A stretch of 38,724 nucleotides of DNA from a bacterium (GTDB lineage Bacteria > Patescibacteriota > Microgenomatia > UBA8517), in the NCBI GenBank assembly GCA_021790215.1, contig JAJYIG010000005.1:1-38724 (forward strand). Direction: 5' to 3'. The first letter of the stretch is position 1; each line of letters starts with the position of its first letter. The notes under the pieces are model-generated. The model saw nothing but the letters and a program-made list of their open reading frames with translations, did not search any database and had not been told where the DNA came from. Shown piece after piece: positions 1 to 8,678 of this stretch. A program made the position numbers and the translations under genes.

Positions 1-498
1 ATGACGGGCTATTACTTAATTTTTATCTTACTTTTTGCAGTTGTCCTAGGGCAAATCTGGAAATTGAAATTTGTCGGAAAGATTTCGATACTTTGTTTTC
101 TTTATCTATTTTTCGTAAATAACGTTCCGGTTACTCTGGGGAGAATTAGTGACACATGTCAGGGATCAACGAGTATCTGTTTTAGTAATCAGAAAGATGC
201 GATAGACTGGATTTACAAAGATGCGGGGAATCGGAATTTTGATGTTGATGAATATGTTCCGCCCGTCATACCTTATTCCTATAACTATCTTTTTACATGG
301 CTTGGAAATACTAAATACCACAAGCTCCCTATGGATTCCCGGGTGCCACTTTTATATACTCTCTATGAAGTAGATCCTCCCCATCCTGAACGACTTCAGG
401 CTTGGCTTGCCAGGCAAGCAGGAATCGGCAAAGTGGTTAAGGAGGCATCGTTTGGAGGAATTACAGTACAGGAGAGGGAAAGAATTGTAACAAAATGA
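1..498 (+). CDS. C-terminal part of a GT39/GT-C-like membrane protein, probably 5'-truncated by the window edge
   Basis: Transmembrane segments followed by a soluble tail resembling the tails of other GT-C proteins in the window; the ATG at position 1 coincides with the window edge. Stop overlaps the next start (ATGA). Confidence 0.6.
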   Translation: MTGYYLIFILLFAVVLGQIWKLKFVGKISILCFLYLFFVNNVPVTLGRISDTCQGSTSICFSNQKDAIDWIYKDAGNRNFDVDEYVPPVIPYSYNYLFTWLGNTKYHKLPMDSRVPLLYTLYEVDPPHPERLQAWLARQAGIGKVVKEASFGGITVQERERIVTK

Positions 499-1244
499 AA
501 CCATTTTTAAGTGTGGTCATTCCGGCATATAACGAAGAAATTAACCTTAAGCGGGGGGTACTTAATAGCGTTAACGATTATCTAAAAAGCAAAGATTTTT
601 CTTGGGAAGTGCTGATTCTGGATGATGGTTCAAAAGATGAAACTGCAAAACTGGTTGAGCAGTTTGTGAGAAGTCATAAGAATTTCTTTTTGAAGAAAGA
701 GCCGCACAGGGGTAAAGGTGGAACAATTATGGCAGGCGCAAAAGCCGCGAAAGGTAAATATGTGCTTTTTACTGATATGGATCAATCTACTCCGATGGAT
801 CAGTTTGATAAATTCATGCCAAAAATTAGGTCAGGTTTTGATGTTGTAATTGGAAGAAGGAACGGGAGGCCGGGACAGCCGTTTGTTAGAAAAATTATGG
901 CATACGGCTTTGTTATTTTAAGGACGTTAATTTTAAGACTACCATTTGAGGATACTCAATGCGGTTTTAAGGTTTATAAAAATGAGGCTGCTGACAAAAT
1001 TTTTTTGAAAATTCAAATATATGGAGGGAGGTCTGGTTCCAAAACAGGATCTGTATCGGCGGGATTTGATTTGGAAACACTGTTTATTGCCAGAAAATTA
1101 GGACTTAAAGTTGCTGATGTTCCGGTGGAATGGTATGAATATGGTGAAAGAAAAGAAGTTAATCCGATTAAAGACTCCTGGGAGGGATTTAGAGATTTAA
1201 TAAAAATCCGTCTTAATGCACTTCAGGGAAAATACAAGGTTTGA
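495..1244 (+). CDS. GT2 family glycosyltransferase, dolichyl-phosphate beta-glucosyltransferase (ALG5)-like
   Basis: LSVVIPAYNEE, LILDDGSKDET, DMDQSTPMDQFDKF and DTQCGFKVYKNEAA motifs typical of ALG5/DPM-like GT2 proteins. Confidence 0.85.
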   Translation: MKPFLSVVIPAYNEEINLKRGVLNSVNDYLKSKDFSWEVLILDDGSKDETAKLVEQFVRSHKNFFLKKEPHRGKGGTIMAGAKAAKGKYVLFTDMDQSTPMDQFDKFMPKIRSGFDVVIGRRNGRPGQPFVRKIMAYGFVILRTLILRLPFEDTQCGFKVYKNEAADKIFLKIQIYGGRSGSKTGSVSAGFDLETLFIARKLGLKVADVPVEWYEYGERKEVNPIKDSWEGFRDLIKIRLNALQGKYKV

Positions 1245-1247
1245 TTT

Positions 1248-1257
1248 TAGGAGGTGA
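1248..1257 (+). promoter_or_regulatory. Shine-Dalgarno sequence upstream of the DUF4342-like relic
   Basis: TTTTAGGAGGTGATATTAATG: near-perfect anti-SD complement close upstream of ATG 1263. Confidence 0.6.
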
Positions 1258-1262
1258 TATTA

Positions 1263-1420
1263 ATGGCTGCAAGAAAAGAAAAATTTGAAGTTAGAGGAGA
1301 AGAACTTTTGAAAAAGGTTTGGGAGTAGTTGGGGCAATTATTGCGCCTGCCTTGGCAGTAGTTGGAGCTATTGCTGCTCTTCTTACTGAATGTACATTGA
1401 CTGTTGAGAGGTTTAAATAA
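1263..1420 (+). pseudogene. DUF4342-like gene relic with internal deletion and frameshift
   Basis: Frame 1 from ATG 1263: MAARKEKFEVRGEELLKKVWE* (stop 1326-1328). Another frame from 1322: GVVGAIIAPALAVVGAIAALLTECTLTVERFK* (stop 1418-1420). These match the start and end of DUF4342 proteins as I recall them. A strong SD (AGGAGGTGAT) lies just upstream. Confidence 0.65.
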
Positions 1421-1464
1421 GTACATCCCATATTTTTGATAACTGGTTTTGAGGCCCGGTGTGG

Positions 1465-1480
1465 TGATACAATCTAAGCA
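1465..1480 (+). promoter_or_regulatory. Predicted extended -10 promoter placing the TSS on the start codon (leaderless)
   Basis: TGATACAAT (1465-1473), then CTAAGC (6 nt), then ATG 1480. Confidence 0.5.
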
Positions 1481-2379
1481 TGTCTTCTAGCCTTTCAGTC
1501 GTTATAAACACCCTGAATGAGGGGAAGGAACTGCCCAGGGTGATAAAGTCAGTAAAAAATCTTGCGGATGAAATTGTAGTTGTTGATATGGAATCGGATG
1601 ACAATACCCATGATGTAGCCAAAAAACTTGGCGCCAAAGTATTTACACATAAAAGGCTCAGTTATGTTGAGCCGGCAAGAAATTTTGCTGTAGGTAAAAC
1701 CACAGGGGATTGGATTTTAATTCTTGATCCGGATGAGGAGGTCCCCAATTCTCTTGCTAAGAAAATAAAAGAAATTATTAAAAACAGTGAAGCTGATTAT
1801 TATCGAATAGCAAGAAAAAACATAATTTTTGGTAAGTGGATAGTCCATTCCAGATGGTGGCCGGATTACAATATTCGTCTTTTTAAGAAAGGAACTATCT
1901 CCTGGAATGAGATAATCCATGGAGTCCCCATGACTCAGGGGAAAGGTGGCGAACTGCCAGCGGAGGAAGACTTTGCAATTATTCATCATCACTATGATTC
2001 CATTGAGAGATACCTGGGCCACCTTAACCGCTACACTTCGGTACAGAAGGATTTGAAAATCAAAGAAGGTTATAAATTTTCCTGGAACGATTTAATAGGA
2101 AGACCGATAGATGAATTTTTAAGCAGATATTTTTCCGGCGAGGGATATAAAGACGGGGTTCACGGATTATCCCTCTGTCTTCTTCAATCTTTTTCGGAAC
2201 TTATTTTATATCTCAAAATTTGGCAGGAGGAAAAATTCAAGGAAGAAGAAATACCACTTTCTGATGTTATCTCGAAAATGCGGGAAAAAGAAAGTGAACT
2301 TCATTTTTGGCAATCGGAGGCTCTTTTTAAAGCTACGGGAAACTTTATGTATAAGATCAAAAGAAGGTTGAAGATATGA
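1480..2379 (+). CDS. GT2 family glycosyltransferase, WaaE/KdtX-like
   Basis: LSVVINTLNEGKELPRVIKSVKNLADEIVVVDMESDDNT and WILILDPDEEV motifs; C-terminal HxxYDSIERYLxxLNRYT. Confidence 0.85.
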   Translation: MSSSLSVVINTLNEGKELPRVIKSVKNLADEIVVVDMESDDNTHDVAKKLGAKVFTHKRLSYVEPARNFAVGKTTGDWILILDPDEEVPNSLAKKIKEIIKNSEADYYRIARKNIIFGKWIVHSRWWPDYNIRLFKKGTISWNEIIHGVPMTQGKGGELPAEEDFAIIHHHYDSIERYLGHLNRYTSVQKDLKIKEGYKFSWNDLIGRPIDEFLSRYFSGEGYKDGVHGLSLCLLQSFSELILYLKIWQEEKFKEEEIPLSDVISKMREKESELHFWQSEALFKATGNFMYKIKRRLKI

Positions 2380-3308
2380 TTACACCCAGAGTCTCCTTAA
2401 TTATTCTCACAACAAACGCTCTTTCGATGACTCAGAAACAACTTCAGGATGTTGCCAAGCTTGATACAAAAGGAGTCGAGACGGAGTGTTTAGTTGTTGA
2501 TAACGGCAGTAAAGACGGCACAGAAAAATCGCTAAAGAAATATAAATTAAAAAATATCGATTATAAATTTATTGAAACAGGAAAAAATCTTGGTTTTGCC
2601 GGAGGGAACAATATAGGAATAAAAGACGCATTGAAACGTGGTGCTGATTATGTAATTTTGATGAACAATGATCTGATATTATCAAAAGATTTGGTTACAT
2701 TGTTGGTTGGATTTATGGAACAAAATTCGGATATTGGTATGGCCTCCCCAAAAATGTATTTTGCTAAAGGTTATGAATTCTATAAGGAAAGATATAACAA
2801 AGAAGAGGTGGGAAAGGTGTTTTGGTATGCGGGGGGAATTATTGATTGGAATAATATTCTATCAAGTCACCGTGGAGTGGACGAGGTGGATGTGGGGCAA
2901 TATAACCAAATTTGGCAAACGGATTTTGTAAATGGGGCATGTGTGATTATAAGGAAAGATGTTTTTGAAAAGATCGGTTTTTTAGATTCTTCGCTTTTCC
3001 TTTACTGGGAGGATGCAGATTTTTCTCAAAGGGCAAAAAGGGCTGGTTTTAAGGTGGTGTATTACCCTGATACCTGTATTTGGCATAAAGTTTCTGCCTC
3101 AACCGGAGGTAGCGGAAGCCCCTCAAATGACTATTTTCTAATAAGGAACAGATTTTATTTTGCCTTAAAGTATGCTAGTTTTCGGGCAAAATTTGCAGTA
3201 TTTAAAGATACATTAAAATTAGCCTTTACGGGTAGGGAGTGGCAGAGAAAAGGAGCGATGGATGCATTATGGGGTGTGAAAGGAATGGGGGCCTGGGCGA
3301 ATCGTTAA
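2376..3308 (+). CDS. GT2 family glycosyltransferase, rhamnosyltransferase-like
   Basis: VDNGSKDGTEKSLK, NLGFAGGNNIGI, ILMNNDL, YWEDADFSQRAKRAGFK motifs; ATGA overlap with the upstream gene. Confidence 0.85.
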   Translation: MITPRVSLIILTTNALSMTQKQLQDVAKLDTKGVETECLVVDNGSKDGTEKSLKKYKLKNIDYKFIETGKNLGFAGGNNIGIKDALKRGADYVILMNNDLILSKDLVTLLVGFMEQNSDIGMASPKMYFAKGYEFYKERYNKEEVGKVFWYAGGIIDWNNILSSHRGVDEVDVGQYNQIWQTDFVNGACVIIRKDVFEKIGFLDSSLFLYWEDADFSQRAKRAGFKVVYYPDTCIWHKVSASTGGSGSPSNDYFLIRNRFYFALKYASFRAKFAVFKDTLKLAFTGREWQRKGAMDALWGVKGMGAWANR

Positions 3309-3312
3309 AATT

Positions 3313-4065
3313 ATGGAAAAAGAATTCAGGAAGAATACAATTTCTGCAATAATCCTTTTAGGCGGGGGGTATGATGACGAATCATTAAAGAAGAAATGCT
3401 TTGATTCAGTTAAGTGGTGTGATGAAGTAATAAAGGTCGAAACGGATAAATTGAAAGGAAGTTTTTCGGATTGGCGGAACGAGGGAGCCAAACGTGCCAA
3501 GAGTAATTGGCTTTTGTATGTGGATGCAGATGAGGAAGTAACAGAAGATCTAAGAAAAAACATTCTTCAGGTAACCGATGCGGGTGAGTTTGCCGGTTAT
3601 GCAATTCCCCGGAAAAATATATTTTTGGGACATACTATGCATTGGGGTGGGTGGTCGCCGGATTTTGTACTGAGACTTATCAGGAAAGATAAATTGAAAG
3701 GTTGGAAAGGAGAGCTTCATGAACAGCCGGTTATTGAAGGAGTAATTGGTCATCTTAAGGAATCATTGATCCATGTGAGCCACAGGAGTCTTACAGAGAT
3801 GGTGGAAAAAACAAATAACTGGTCTGAGATAGAAGCGAAACTCCTTTATGATTCAGGGCATCCGAAAATGAATATTTTTAGATTTATCTCGGCAGGATTT
3901 CGTGAGTTTTGGTACCGCGCAGTTGTAAAATTGGGTTTCTTGGACGGAACAGTGGGGATAATCGAAATCATTTACCAAACTTTTAGCCGTTTTGTCACAT
4001 ACTCAAAATTATGGGAGTTACAGATGCGAAATTCCAAATCCCAAGAACCAAATAACAAACAATGA
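3313..4065 (+). CDS. GT2 family glycosyltransferase, WaaE/KdtX-like
   Basis: LLYVDADEEVTEDL, AIPRKNIFLGHTMHWGGWSPDFVLRL, ELHEQP motifs shared with 1480-2379 and 33549-34463. The last residues (RNSKSQEPNNKQ) are encoded by repeat sequence. Confidence 0.8.
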   Translation: MEKEFRKNTISAIILLGGGYDDESLKKKCFDSVKWCDEVIKVETDKLKGSFSDWRNEGAKRAKSNWLLYVDADEEVTEDLRKNILQVTDAGEFAGYAIPRKNIFLGHTMHWGGWSPDFVLRLIRKDKLKGWKGELHEQPVIEGVIGHLKESLIHVSHRSLTEMVEKTNNWSEIEAKLLYDSGHPKMNIFRFISAGFREFWYRAVVKLGFLDGTVGIIEIIYQTFSRFVTYSKLWELQMRNSKSQEPNNKQ

Positions 4066-4143
4066 AAACAAAAATTCCAAGCGCTAACTCCAACATTGTA
4101 ATTTGTATATTGTTTGGAACTTGTAATTTGTGATTTGAAATTT
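4028..4143. repeat. AT-rich dispersed repeat forming an imperfect inverted repeat between two CDSs
   Basis: Left arm GAAATTCCAAATCCCAAGAACCAAATAACAAACAAT (4028-4063). Right arm ATTGTAATTTGTATATTGTTTGGAACTTGTAATTTGTGATTTGAAATTT, whose reverse complement AAATTTCAAATCACAAATTACAAGTTCCAAACAAT resembles the left arm and the repeat at 37627-37690. Confidence 0.6.
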
Positions 4144-4146
4144 ATT

Positions 4147-5163
4147 ATGAGAGCGGCAATTTTTAATCCATATCTTGATACTTTAGGAGGTGGTGAACGC
4201 TACACTCTCTCTTTTGCTCATGTTTTGGCTGAAAGCGAATTTTCCACTGACTTGGAATGGAAAGAGCCAGAAATTAAAAAGATTCTTGAAGAAAGATTTG
4301 GAATGGATTTGTCAAAAATTAATGTTATACCAGACGTCAAAAGGGGGGACGGGTACGATATTTGTTTTTGGGTATCGGACGGCAGCATCCCTCTTCTTCG
4401 GGCGCGGAAAAACTTTCTCCATTTTCAAGTCCCCTTCCATGGGGTTAACGGTAGGACTCTTTTAAATAAGATGAAGCTTTTCAGAATAAATAAAATAGTT
4501 TGCAACTCCCGCTTCACTAAAGGGTTTATTGATAAAGAATACGGCGTCGATTCGGTTGTAATTTATCCACCGGTAGCTACCGATAAAATTAGACCGATGA
4601 GAAAAGAAAACATAATTCTTTTTGTTGGCAGATTTTCCCGGCTTAAGCAGAGTAAAGGACAGGACGTGTTAATTAATGCTTTTAAAAAGCTGTACGATGA
4701 AGGAACTAAAGATTGGAAGCTTGTCCTTGCGGGTGGTATGGAGATTGGGGTTGGAGATTACCTTGGAAAATTAAAGTCTGACGCTAGAGGTTACCCCATC
4801 GAATTTATCGAAAGCCCGGATTTTAAAACTCTGAAGAACTTATACGGGAAGGCAAAAATTTTTTGGAGCGCTTCCGGATTTGGTGAAGATGAAGCAAAAA
4901 ATCCCGAAAAGGTGGAACATTTTGGCATATCTGTAGTTGAGGCAATGGCAGGAGGAGCAGTGCCGATTGTCTATAATGCGGGCGGACATAAAGAAATTGT
5001 TCAGGACGGTAAGAATGGTTTTTTGTGGGACACGGTCGAAGAGCTGCTTGAAAAAACCAGATTGCTTGTGAACGACAATCGGGGACTTTCTAAAAATGCT
5101 GTTCAGGCGAGCAAATCTTTTTCTTATGAAAACTTTAGCTCTGAAGTTAAAAAAATACTCTAA
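4147..5163 (+). CDS. GT4-like glycosyltransferase (group 1)
   Basis: MRAAIFNPYLDTLGGGERYTLSFAHVLAE N-terminus, FVGRFSRLKQSKGQDVLINAF, and GISVVEAMAGGAVPIVYNAGGHKEIV (GT4 donor site). The track's TTG start at 4114 lies in repeat sequence; ATG 4147 is preferred. Confidence 0.8.
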   Translation: MRAAIFNPYLDTLGGGERYTLSFAHVLAESEFSTDLEWKEPEIKKILEERFGMDLSKINVIPDVKRGDGYDICFWVSDGSIPLLRARKNFLHFQVPFHGVNGRTLLNKMKLFRINKIVCNSRFTKGFIDKEYGVDSVVIYPPVATDKIRPMRKENIILFVGRFSRLKQSKGQDVLINAFKKLYDEGTKDWKLVLAGGMEIGVGDYLGKLKSDARGYPIEFIESPDFKTLKNLYGKAKIFWSASGFGEDEAKNPEKVEHFGISVVEAMAGGAVPIVYNAGGHKEIVQDGKNGFLWDTVEELLEKTRLLVNDNRGLSKNAVQASKSFSYENFSSEVKKIL

Positions 5164-5165
5164 CC

Positions 5166-5358
5166 CAAAATTTCTACTTCCGCTTATTTTTATTGTTGCC
5201 ATACTTTTGAGTGAGCTGGTATTCCAAGCCTTTATGTGGGATATGCCAATGGGGAGCAAGATTCTATATCGACATTGATTAATCAGAAATCTTTTGGAGA
5301 GCTTATTGTTCAGGATAGAGAGATGAAAGTTTCAGGTTACAACGCTTTGACCAAATAG
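5166..5358 (+). pseudogene. Relic of a GT39-like membrane protein: N-terminal TM plus out-of-frame C-terminal tail
   Basis: Frame A encodes PKFLLPLIFIVAILLSELVFQ. Another frame encodes PSLYVGYANGEQDSISTLINQKSFGELIVQDREMKVSGYNALTK* (TAG 5356-5358), resembling the C-terminus of ORF 1-498 (PLLYTLYEVD...SFGGITVQERER). Confidence 0.5.
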
Positions 5359-5456
5359 TACCTCAGAGAATTTTAGAGTTGTTTCGTGTCTGGCTTGAGA
5401 TGTAAAATAGCCCAAATATTCCGATTTAGGAGTGTTAAACTTAATCATTAAAGATA

Positions 5457-6350
5457 ATGGGTAAATATAACGTTTCTGTTGTTATCCCAAGTTACAATGG
5501 CAGCGAACTCTTGCATAAAAACCTACCCGCTCTTATTGAAGCAGGTAGATACGCACCTAACAATATCTTGGAAATTATAGTAGTGGATGATGGTTCCAAA
5601 GACGATAGTGTAAAGGTTCTTAACTCCGAATTCCCTGAGGTGAAAGTGATAAGACATAAGATGAATAGGGGTTTTTCTGCGGCTGTAAATACAGGAGTAA
5701 GAGCTGCCAAAGGGAATTTGATACTTCTTATGAATACTGACGTAACACCTAGTCAAAAGTTTCTGGAACCCGTGATGAAACAGTTTAATAACGAAAAAGT
5801 TTTTGCGGTTTCACTTCACGAAAAGGGTTACGGTTCCGCTAAAGGAAGCTTTTCCCGAGGTTTTATTCAGCTTGCAATGGAGCCGGAAGGCAGTAGCTCC
5901 CGTCAAAGTTTTTATGTGAGTGGGGGAAGCGGGGTTTTTAGGAGAAGTATTTGGATGAAATTGGGGGGGATGGATGAAAAACTTTTTTCACCATTTTATT
6001 GGGAAGATATAGATATTTGTTTTCGGGCGGCTAAAAGAGGGTATTTGAATCTTTGGATACCGGAAGGACTAGTGGAACACAACCACGAATCAACAATTAC
6101 AAAATTTTCTAAAGAATATGTCGAGGGAGTAAGGGAAAGGAACCAGCTTTTGATGATATGGAAAAACATAACCTCAGCAGCTTTAATTAAGAAGCATATT
6201 TGGGGTGTTTTTCGAAGAATTCTTAAACACCCGGGTTATGTTAGAGTTGTAGCGATGGCTCTTTTAAGGATAGGGATAGTTTTGTCTGAAAGATCTAAAG
6301 AGGCAAAACAAGGTAAACTTTCGGATGAGGCAATCTTTGCACGATTCTAA
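5457..6350 (+). CDS. GT2 family glycosyltransferase
   Basis: VSVVIPSYNGSELL, IVVDDGSKDDSV, LLMNTDVTPSQ, PFYWEDIDICFRAAKRGY motifs. Confidence 0.85.
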   Translation: MGKYNVSVVIPSYNGSELLHKNLPALIEAGRYAPNNILEIIVVDDGSKDDSVKVLNSEFPEVKVIRHKMNRGFSAAVNTGVRAAKGNLILLMNTDVTPSQKFLEPVMKQFNNEKVFAVSLHEKGYGSAKGSFSRGFIQLAMEPEGSSSRQSFYVSGGSGVFRRSIWMKLGGMDEKLFSPFYWEDIDICFRAAKRGYLNLWIPEGLVEHNHESTITKFSKEYVEGVRERNQLLMIWKNITSAALIKKHIWGVFRRILKHPGYVRVVAMALLRIGIVLSERSKEAKQGKLSDEAIFARF

Positions 6351-7171
6351 TGAGTCCAACTCTTTCCATTATTGTTGTTAATTTAAATACTAAGGATTTC
6401 ACCCTAAGATGCTTGGATTCGGTCAAAAAGACGGCTAAGGGTTTACCTTTTGAGGTTCTTCTAATAGACAATGGGAGTACGGACGGATCGGTTGAAGCTA
6501 TTCAAAAGATTAAAGAGGAAAATTTTTGGAGAAAGCGTTTTACATTAATTCTGAATAAAGGTAACGAAGGTTATGCAAAAGCCAATAATCAAGGGATTAG
6601 GAGGGCAGGGGGGAGATATATTTTACTTTTGAATAATGACACAATTGTCCACCCCGGAGCGCTTCAAAAATTGGTAGAGTTTGTGGGAAAGACCCCGGAC
6701 GCTGGAGTTGTCGGATCAAAGCTTCTTAATACTGACGGAACTCTGCAAATGTCCTGCTACCATTTCCCGACGATCAAAAACGCAATAAAAGAATACTGGT
6801 TTGGGCAAAAGGGACTTTTCGAAAAATTTGCACCGGATACCGATAAACCCGTAACCGTAGACTCGGTAGTTGGTGCAGCGTTTCTTATCACCCCCGAGGC
6901 AAGAAAAAAGGTTGGGGTTTTAGATGAGCACTATTTTGCTTATTTTGAGGATATTGATTATTGTCGGCATGTCTGGAAGAGAGGATTAAAAGTTTATTAC
7001 TTGCCATCTTCCGTAATTACCCACTATCATGGCGCGACCTTCAAGAAGATGGCGGATGAAAAGGATCAGTGGAAAAAACTAATTCCGTCTAGCAAAATTT
7101 ATCACGGTTTATTAAAACATTATCTTATAAATGCAGTTCTTTGGGTGGGGCAGAAGAAGAACAAGATATGA
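6350..7171 (+). CDS. GT2 family glycosyltransferase, rhamnosyltransferase-like
   Basis: LSIIVVNLNTKDFTLRCLDSV, LIDNGSTDGS, LLLNNDTIVHPGAL, YFEDIDYCRHVWKRGLK motifs; TAATG overlap with the upstream gene. Confidence 0.85.
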   Translation: MSPTLSIIVVNLNTKDFTLRCLDSVKKTAKGLPFEVLLIDNGSTDGSVEAIQKIKEENFWRKRFTLILNKGNEGYAKANNQGIRRAGGRYILLLNNDTIVHPGALQKLVEFVGKTPDAGVVGSKLLNTDGTLQMSCYHFPTIKNAIKEYWFGQKGLFEKFAPDTDKPVTVDSVVGAAFLITPEARKKVGVLDEHYFAYFEDIDYCRHVWKRGLKVYYLPSSVITHYHGATFKKMADEKDQWKKLIPSSKIYHGLLKHYLINAVLWVGQKKNKI

Positions 7172-8649
7172 AGAAGTATATAAAGTACATTCCGATAGTG
7201 CTAATTATTGTATTGGCGCTTTTCCTGAGGATCTACAAACCGGCAGAGTTGTTTAACTATGCTCATGATAACGATTTGGCTTCGTGGATCATCAAAGACA
7301 TTTTGGTTAATCATCACTTGAGGCTTATTGGTCAACAAACTTCGGTAACCGGAGTTTTTATTGGCGCACTATTCTACTATCTACAAATACCGTTTTATCT
7401 TTTGGGCCATATGGATCCTTTTTATGTTGTTTTTCTGACGGCTTTTCTTGGAACGTTCTGCGCGTATAGTTTTTATTTTGTACTTAGCCGAATTTTTAGT
7501 CGGAAGGTGGGCTTGGTTGGTGCCACAATATGCGCCTTCTCACAAATAATAGTACTTTCGGATAGGGAAGTGGTTCCCACAATGCCCGTACTGCTTTGGA
7601 CAGTCTGGTATTTCTATGATCTATATTTGATTTATAAAGGAAAACAAAGGCCGGGTTTTATTCTTTTTGGAGTACTTGTTGCTCTTGTCTGGCATCTTAA
7701 TATTGCCTTATATATTGTTACACCTTTAGCAGTTCTTTCCTGGGCTTTGTCCAGGAAAAGATTGCGGTGGAAATATTTCTTTCTTGGAATGGGGCTATTG
7801 GTTACTCTATCATCACCCTTAATTATTTTTGAAGCCAGACACAATTTTCAGCAAACAAGAGCGATAGTTGAGTCGTTGGCTACTAATAAGAATCTTATAG
7901 CCGGAACAGGAACTGGTTTGGCAAAACTTGACAGGGTGATGCAACTTGTTTATAAGAATACATCGTATATTTTTTTCCCTTCCATTTCTCAGATTCCTGT
8001 TAGGGCAGCATTATTCTTACTGATTGGAACATTTTTGCTTTTGCTTCTTACCAAGAAGATCCCTAAAGGAATAGCTCTTATGATGTTGTTATGGCAGATA
8101 CTATACATTGGATTTTTTACCGCCAACTCACTAAATTTATCCGAATATTATTTGAACGGAATGAATGTTATTTGGATAGCTATTCCCGCCATCGCAATTG
8201 GTTACCTTTTGGATAAGAAATACTTACAAATTGTTGCCGGCTTGGTGATATGTACTTATTCTCTTTGGAATATTCATCTGGTATTAGATATGCAGGGAAA
8301 CCAAATGGGTTATGTTCAAAGAAAAGCGATAGTTGAGTTTATAAAAGATGATGCGCAGAAGCACGGGTATCCCTGTATTGCAATTTCTTATATCACAAAC
8401 CCAGGATATGAGCTTGGATACAGATATTTTTTCTATTTAGATAATATGCATGTAAACGATCCTGAAAGCGGGAGCCCTGTTTATACAATACTTTTCCCGC
8501 TTTCTTTGGTAAATAGCTTTGACAAACGGTTCGGAGTTTTGGGATTGATACTTCCGGACTACAAAAAATATAATCAAAAAGATGTAGATAAAAGCTGCCA
8601 GGGAGAAAATGCAAATCTGACGGATCCGATGTTTGGTTATACGGAATAA
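7168..8649 (+). CDS. GT-C/GT39-like polytopic membrane glycosyltransferase
   Basis: Many TM segments, YAHDNDLASWIIKDIL acidic first loop, C-terminal soluble domain. ATG 7168 overlaps the previous stop as ATGA; the track start TTG 7141 is probably too early. Confidence 0.7.
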   Translation: MKKYIKYIPIVLIIVLALFLRIYKPAELFNYAHDNDLASWIIKDILVNHHLRLIGQQTSVTGVFIGALFYYLQIPFYLLGHMDPFYVVFLTAFLGTFCAYSFYFVLSRIFSRKVGLVGATICAFSQIIVLSDREVVPTMPVLLWTVWYFYDLYLIYKGKQRPGFILFGVLVALVWHLNIALYIVTPLAVLSWALSRKRLRWKYFFLGMGLLVTLSSPLIIFEARHNFQQTRAIVESLATNKNLIAGTGTGLAKLDRVMQLVYKNTSYIFFPSISQIPVRAALFLLIGTFLLLLLTKKIPKGIALMMLLWQILYIGFFTANSLNLSEYYLNGMNVIWIAIPAIAIGYLLDKKYLQIVAGLVICTYSLWNIHLVLDMQGNQMGYVQRKAIVEFIKDDAQKHGYPCIAISYITNPGYELGYRYFFYLDNMHVNDPESGSPVYTILFPLSLVNSFDKRFGVLGLILPDYKKYNQKDVDKSCQGENANLTDPMFGYTE

Positions 8650-8662
8650 AATTAATTCTTTG

Positions 8663-8678
8663 TGCTAAAATTTAAGAG
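8663..8678 (+). promoter_or_regulatory. Predicted extended -10 promoter placing the TSS on the start codon (leaderless)
   Basis: TGCTAAAAT (8663-8671), then TTAAGA (6 nt), then GTG 8678. Confidence 0.5.

Noticed and set aside
1413-1637. Minus-strand ORFs throughout the track (e.g. 1413-1637, 1717-2022, 4840-5259, 12109-12594, 26712-27038)
   Set aside because: All lie antisense inside well-supported + strand genes, have no recognisable motifs, and read as byproducts of codon composition.
2707-2931. Alternative-frame + strand ORFs inside genes (2707-2931, 4190-4465, 9984-10175, 15631-15825, 27971-28201, 29158-29400, 29866-30069)
   Set aside because: Embedded in strong GT2/GT4/GT-C coding frames with no independent protein features.
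4114-4146. N-terminal extension MELVICDLKFI of the GT4 gene
   Set aside because: Encoded by the AT-rich repeat arm from a TTG start; the family N-terminus begins at MRAAIFNPYLD (ATG 4147).
5379-5408. Sigma70-like promoter TTGTTT-18 nt-TAAAAT upstream of the GT2 at 5457
   Set aside because: Plausible, but a weak match expected by chance in AT-rich DNA and located about 50 nt upstream; not listed as a feature.
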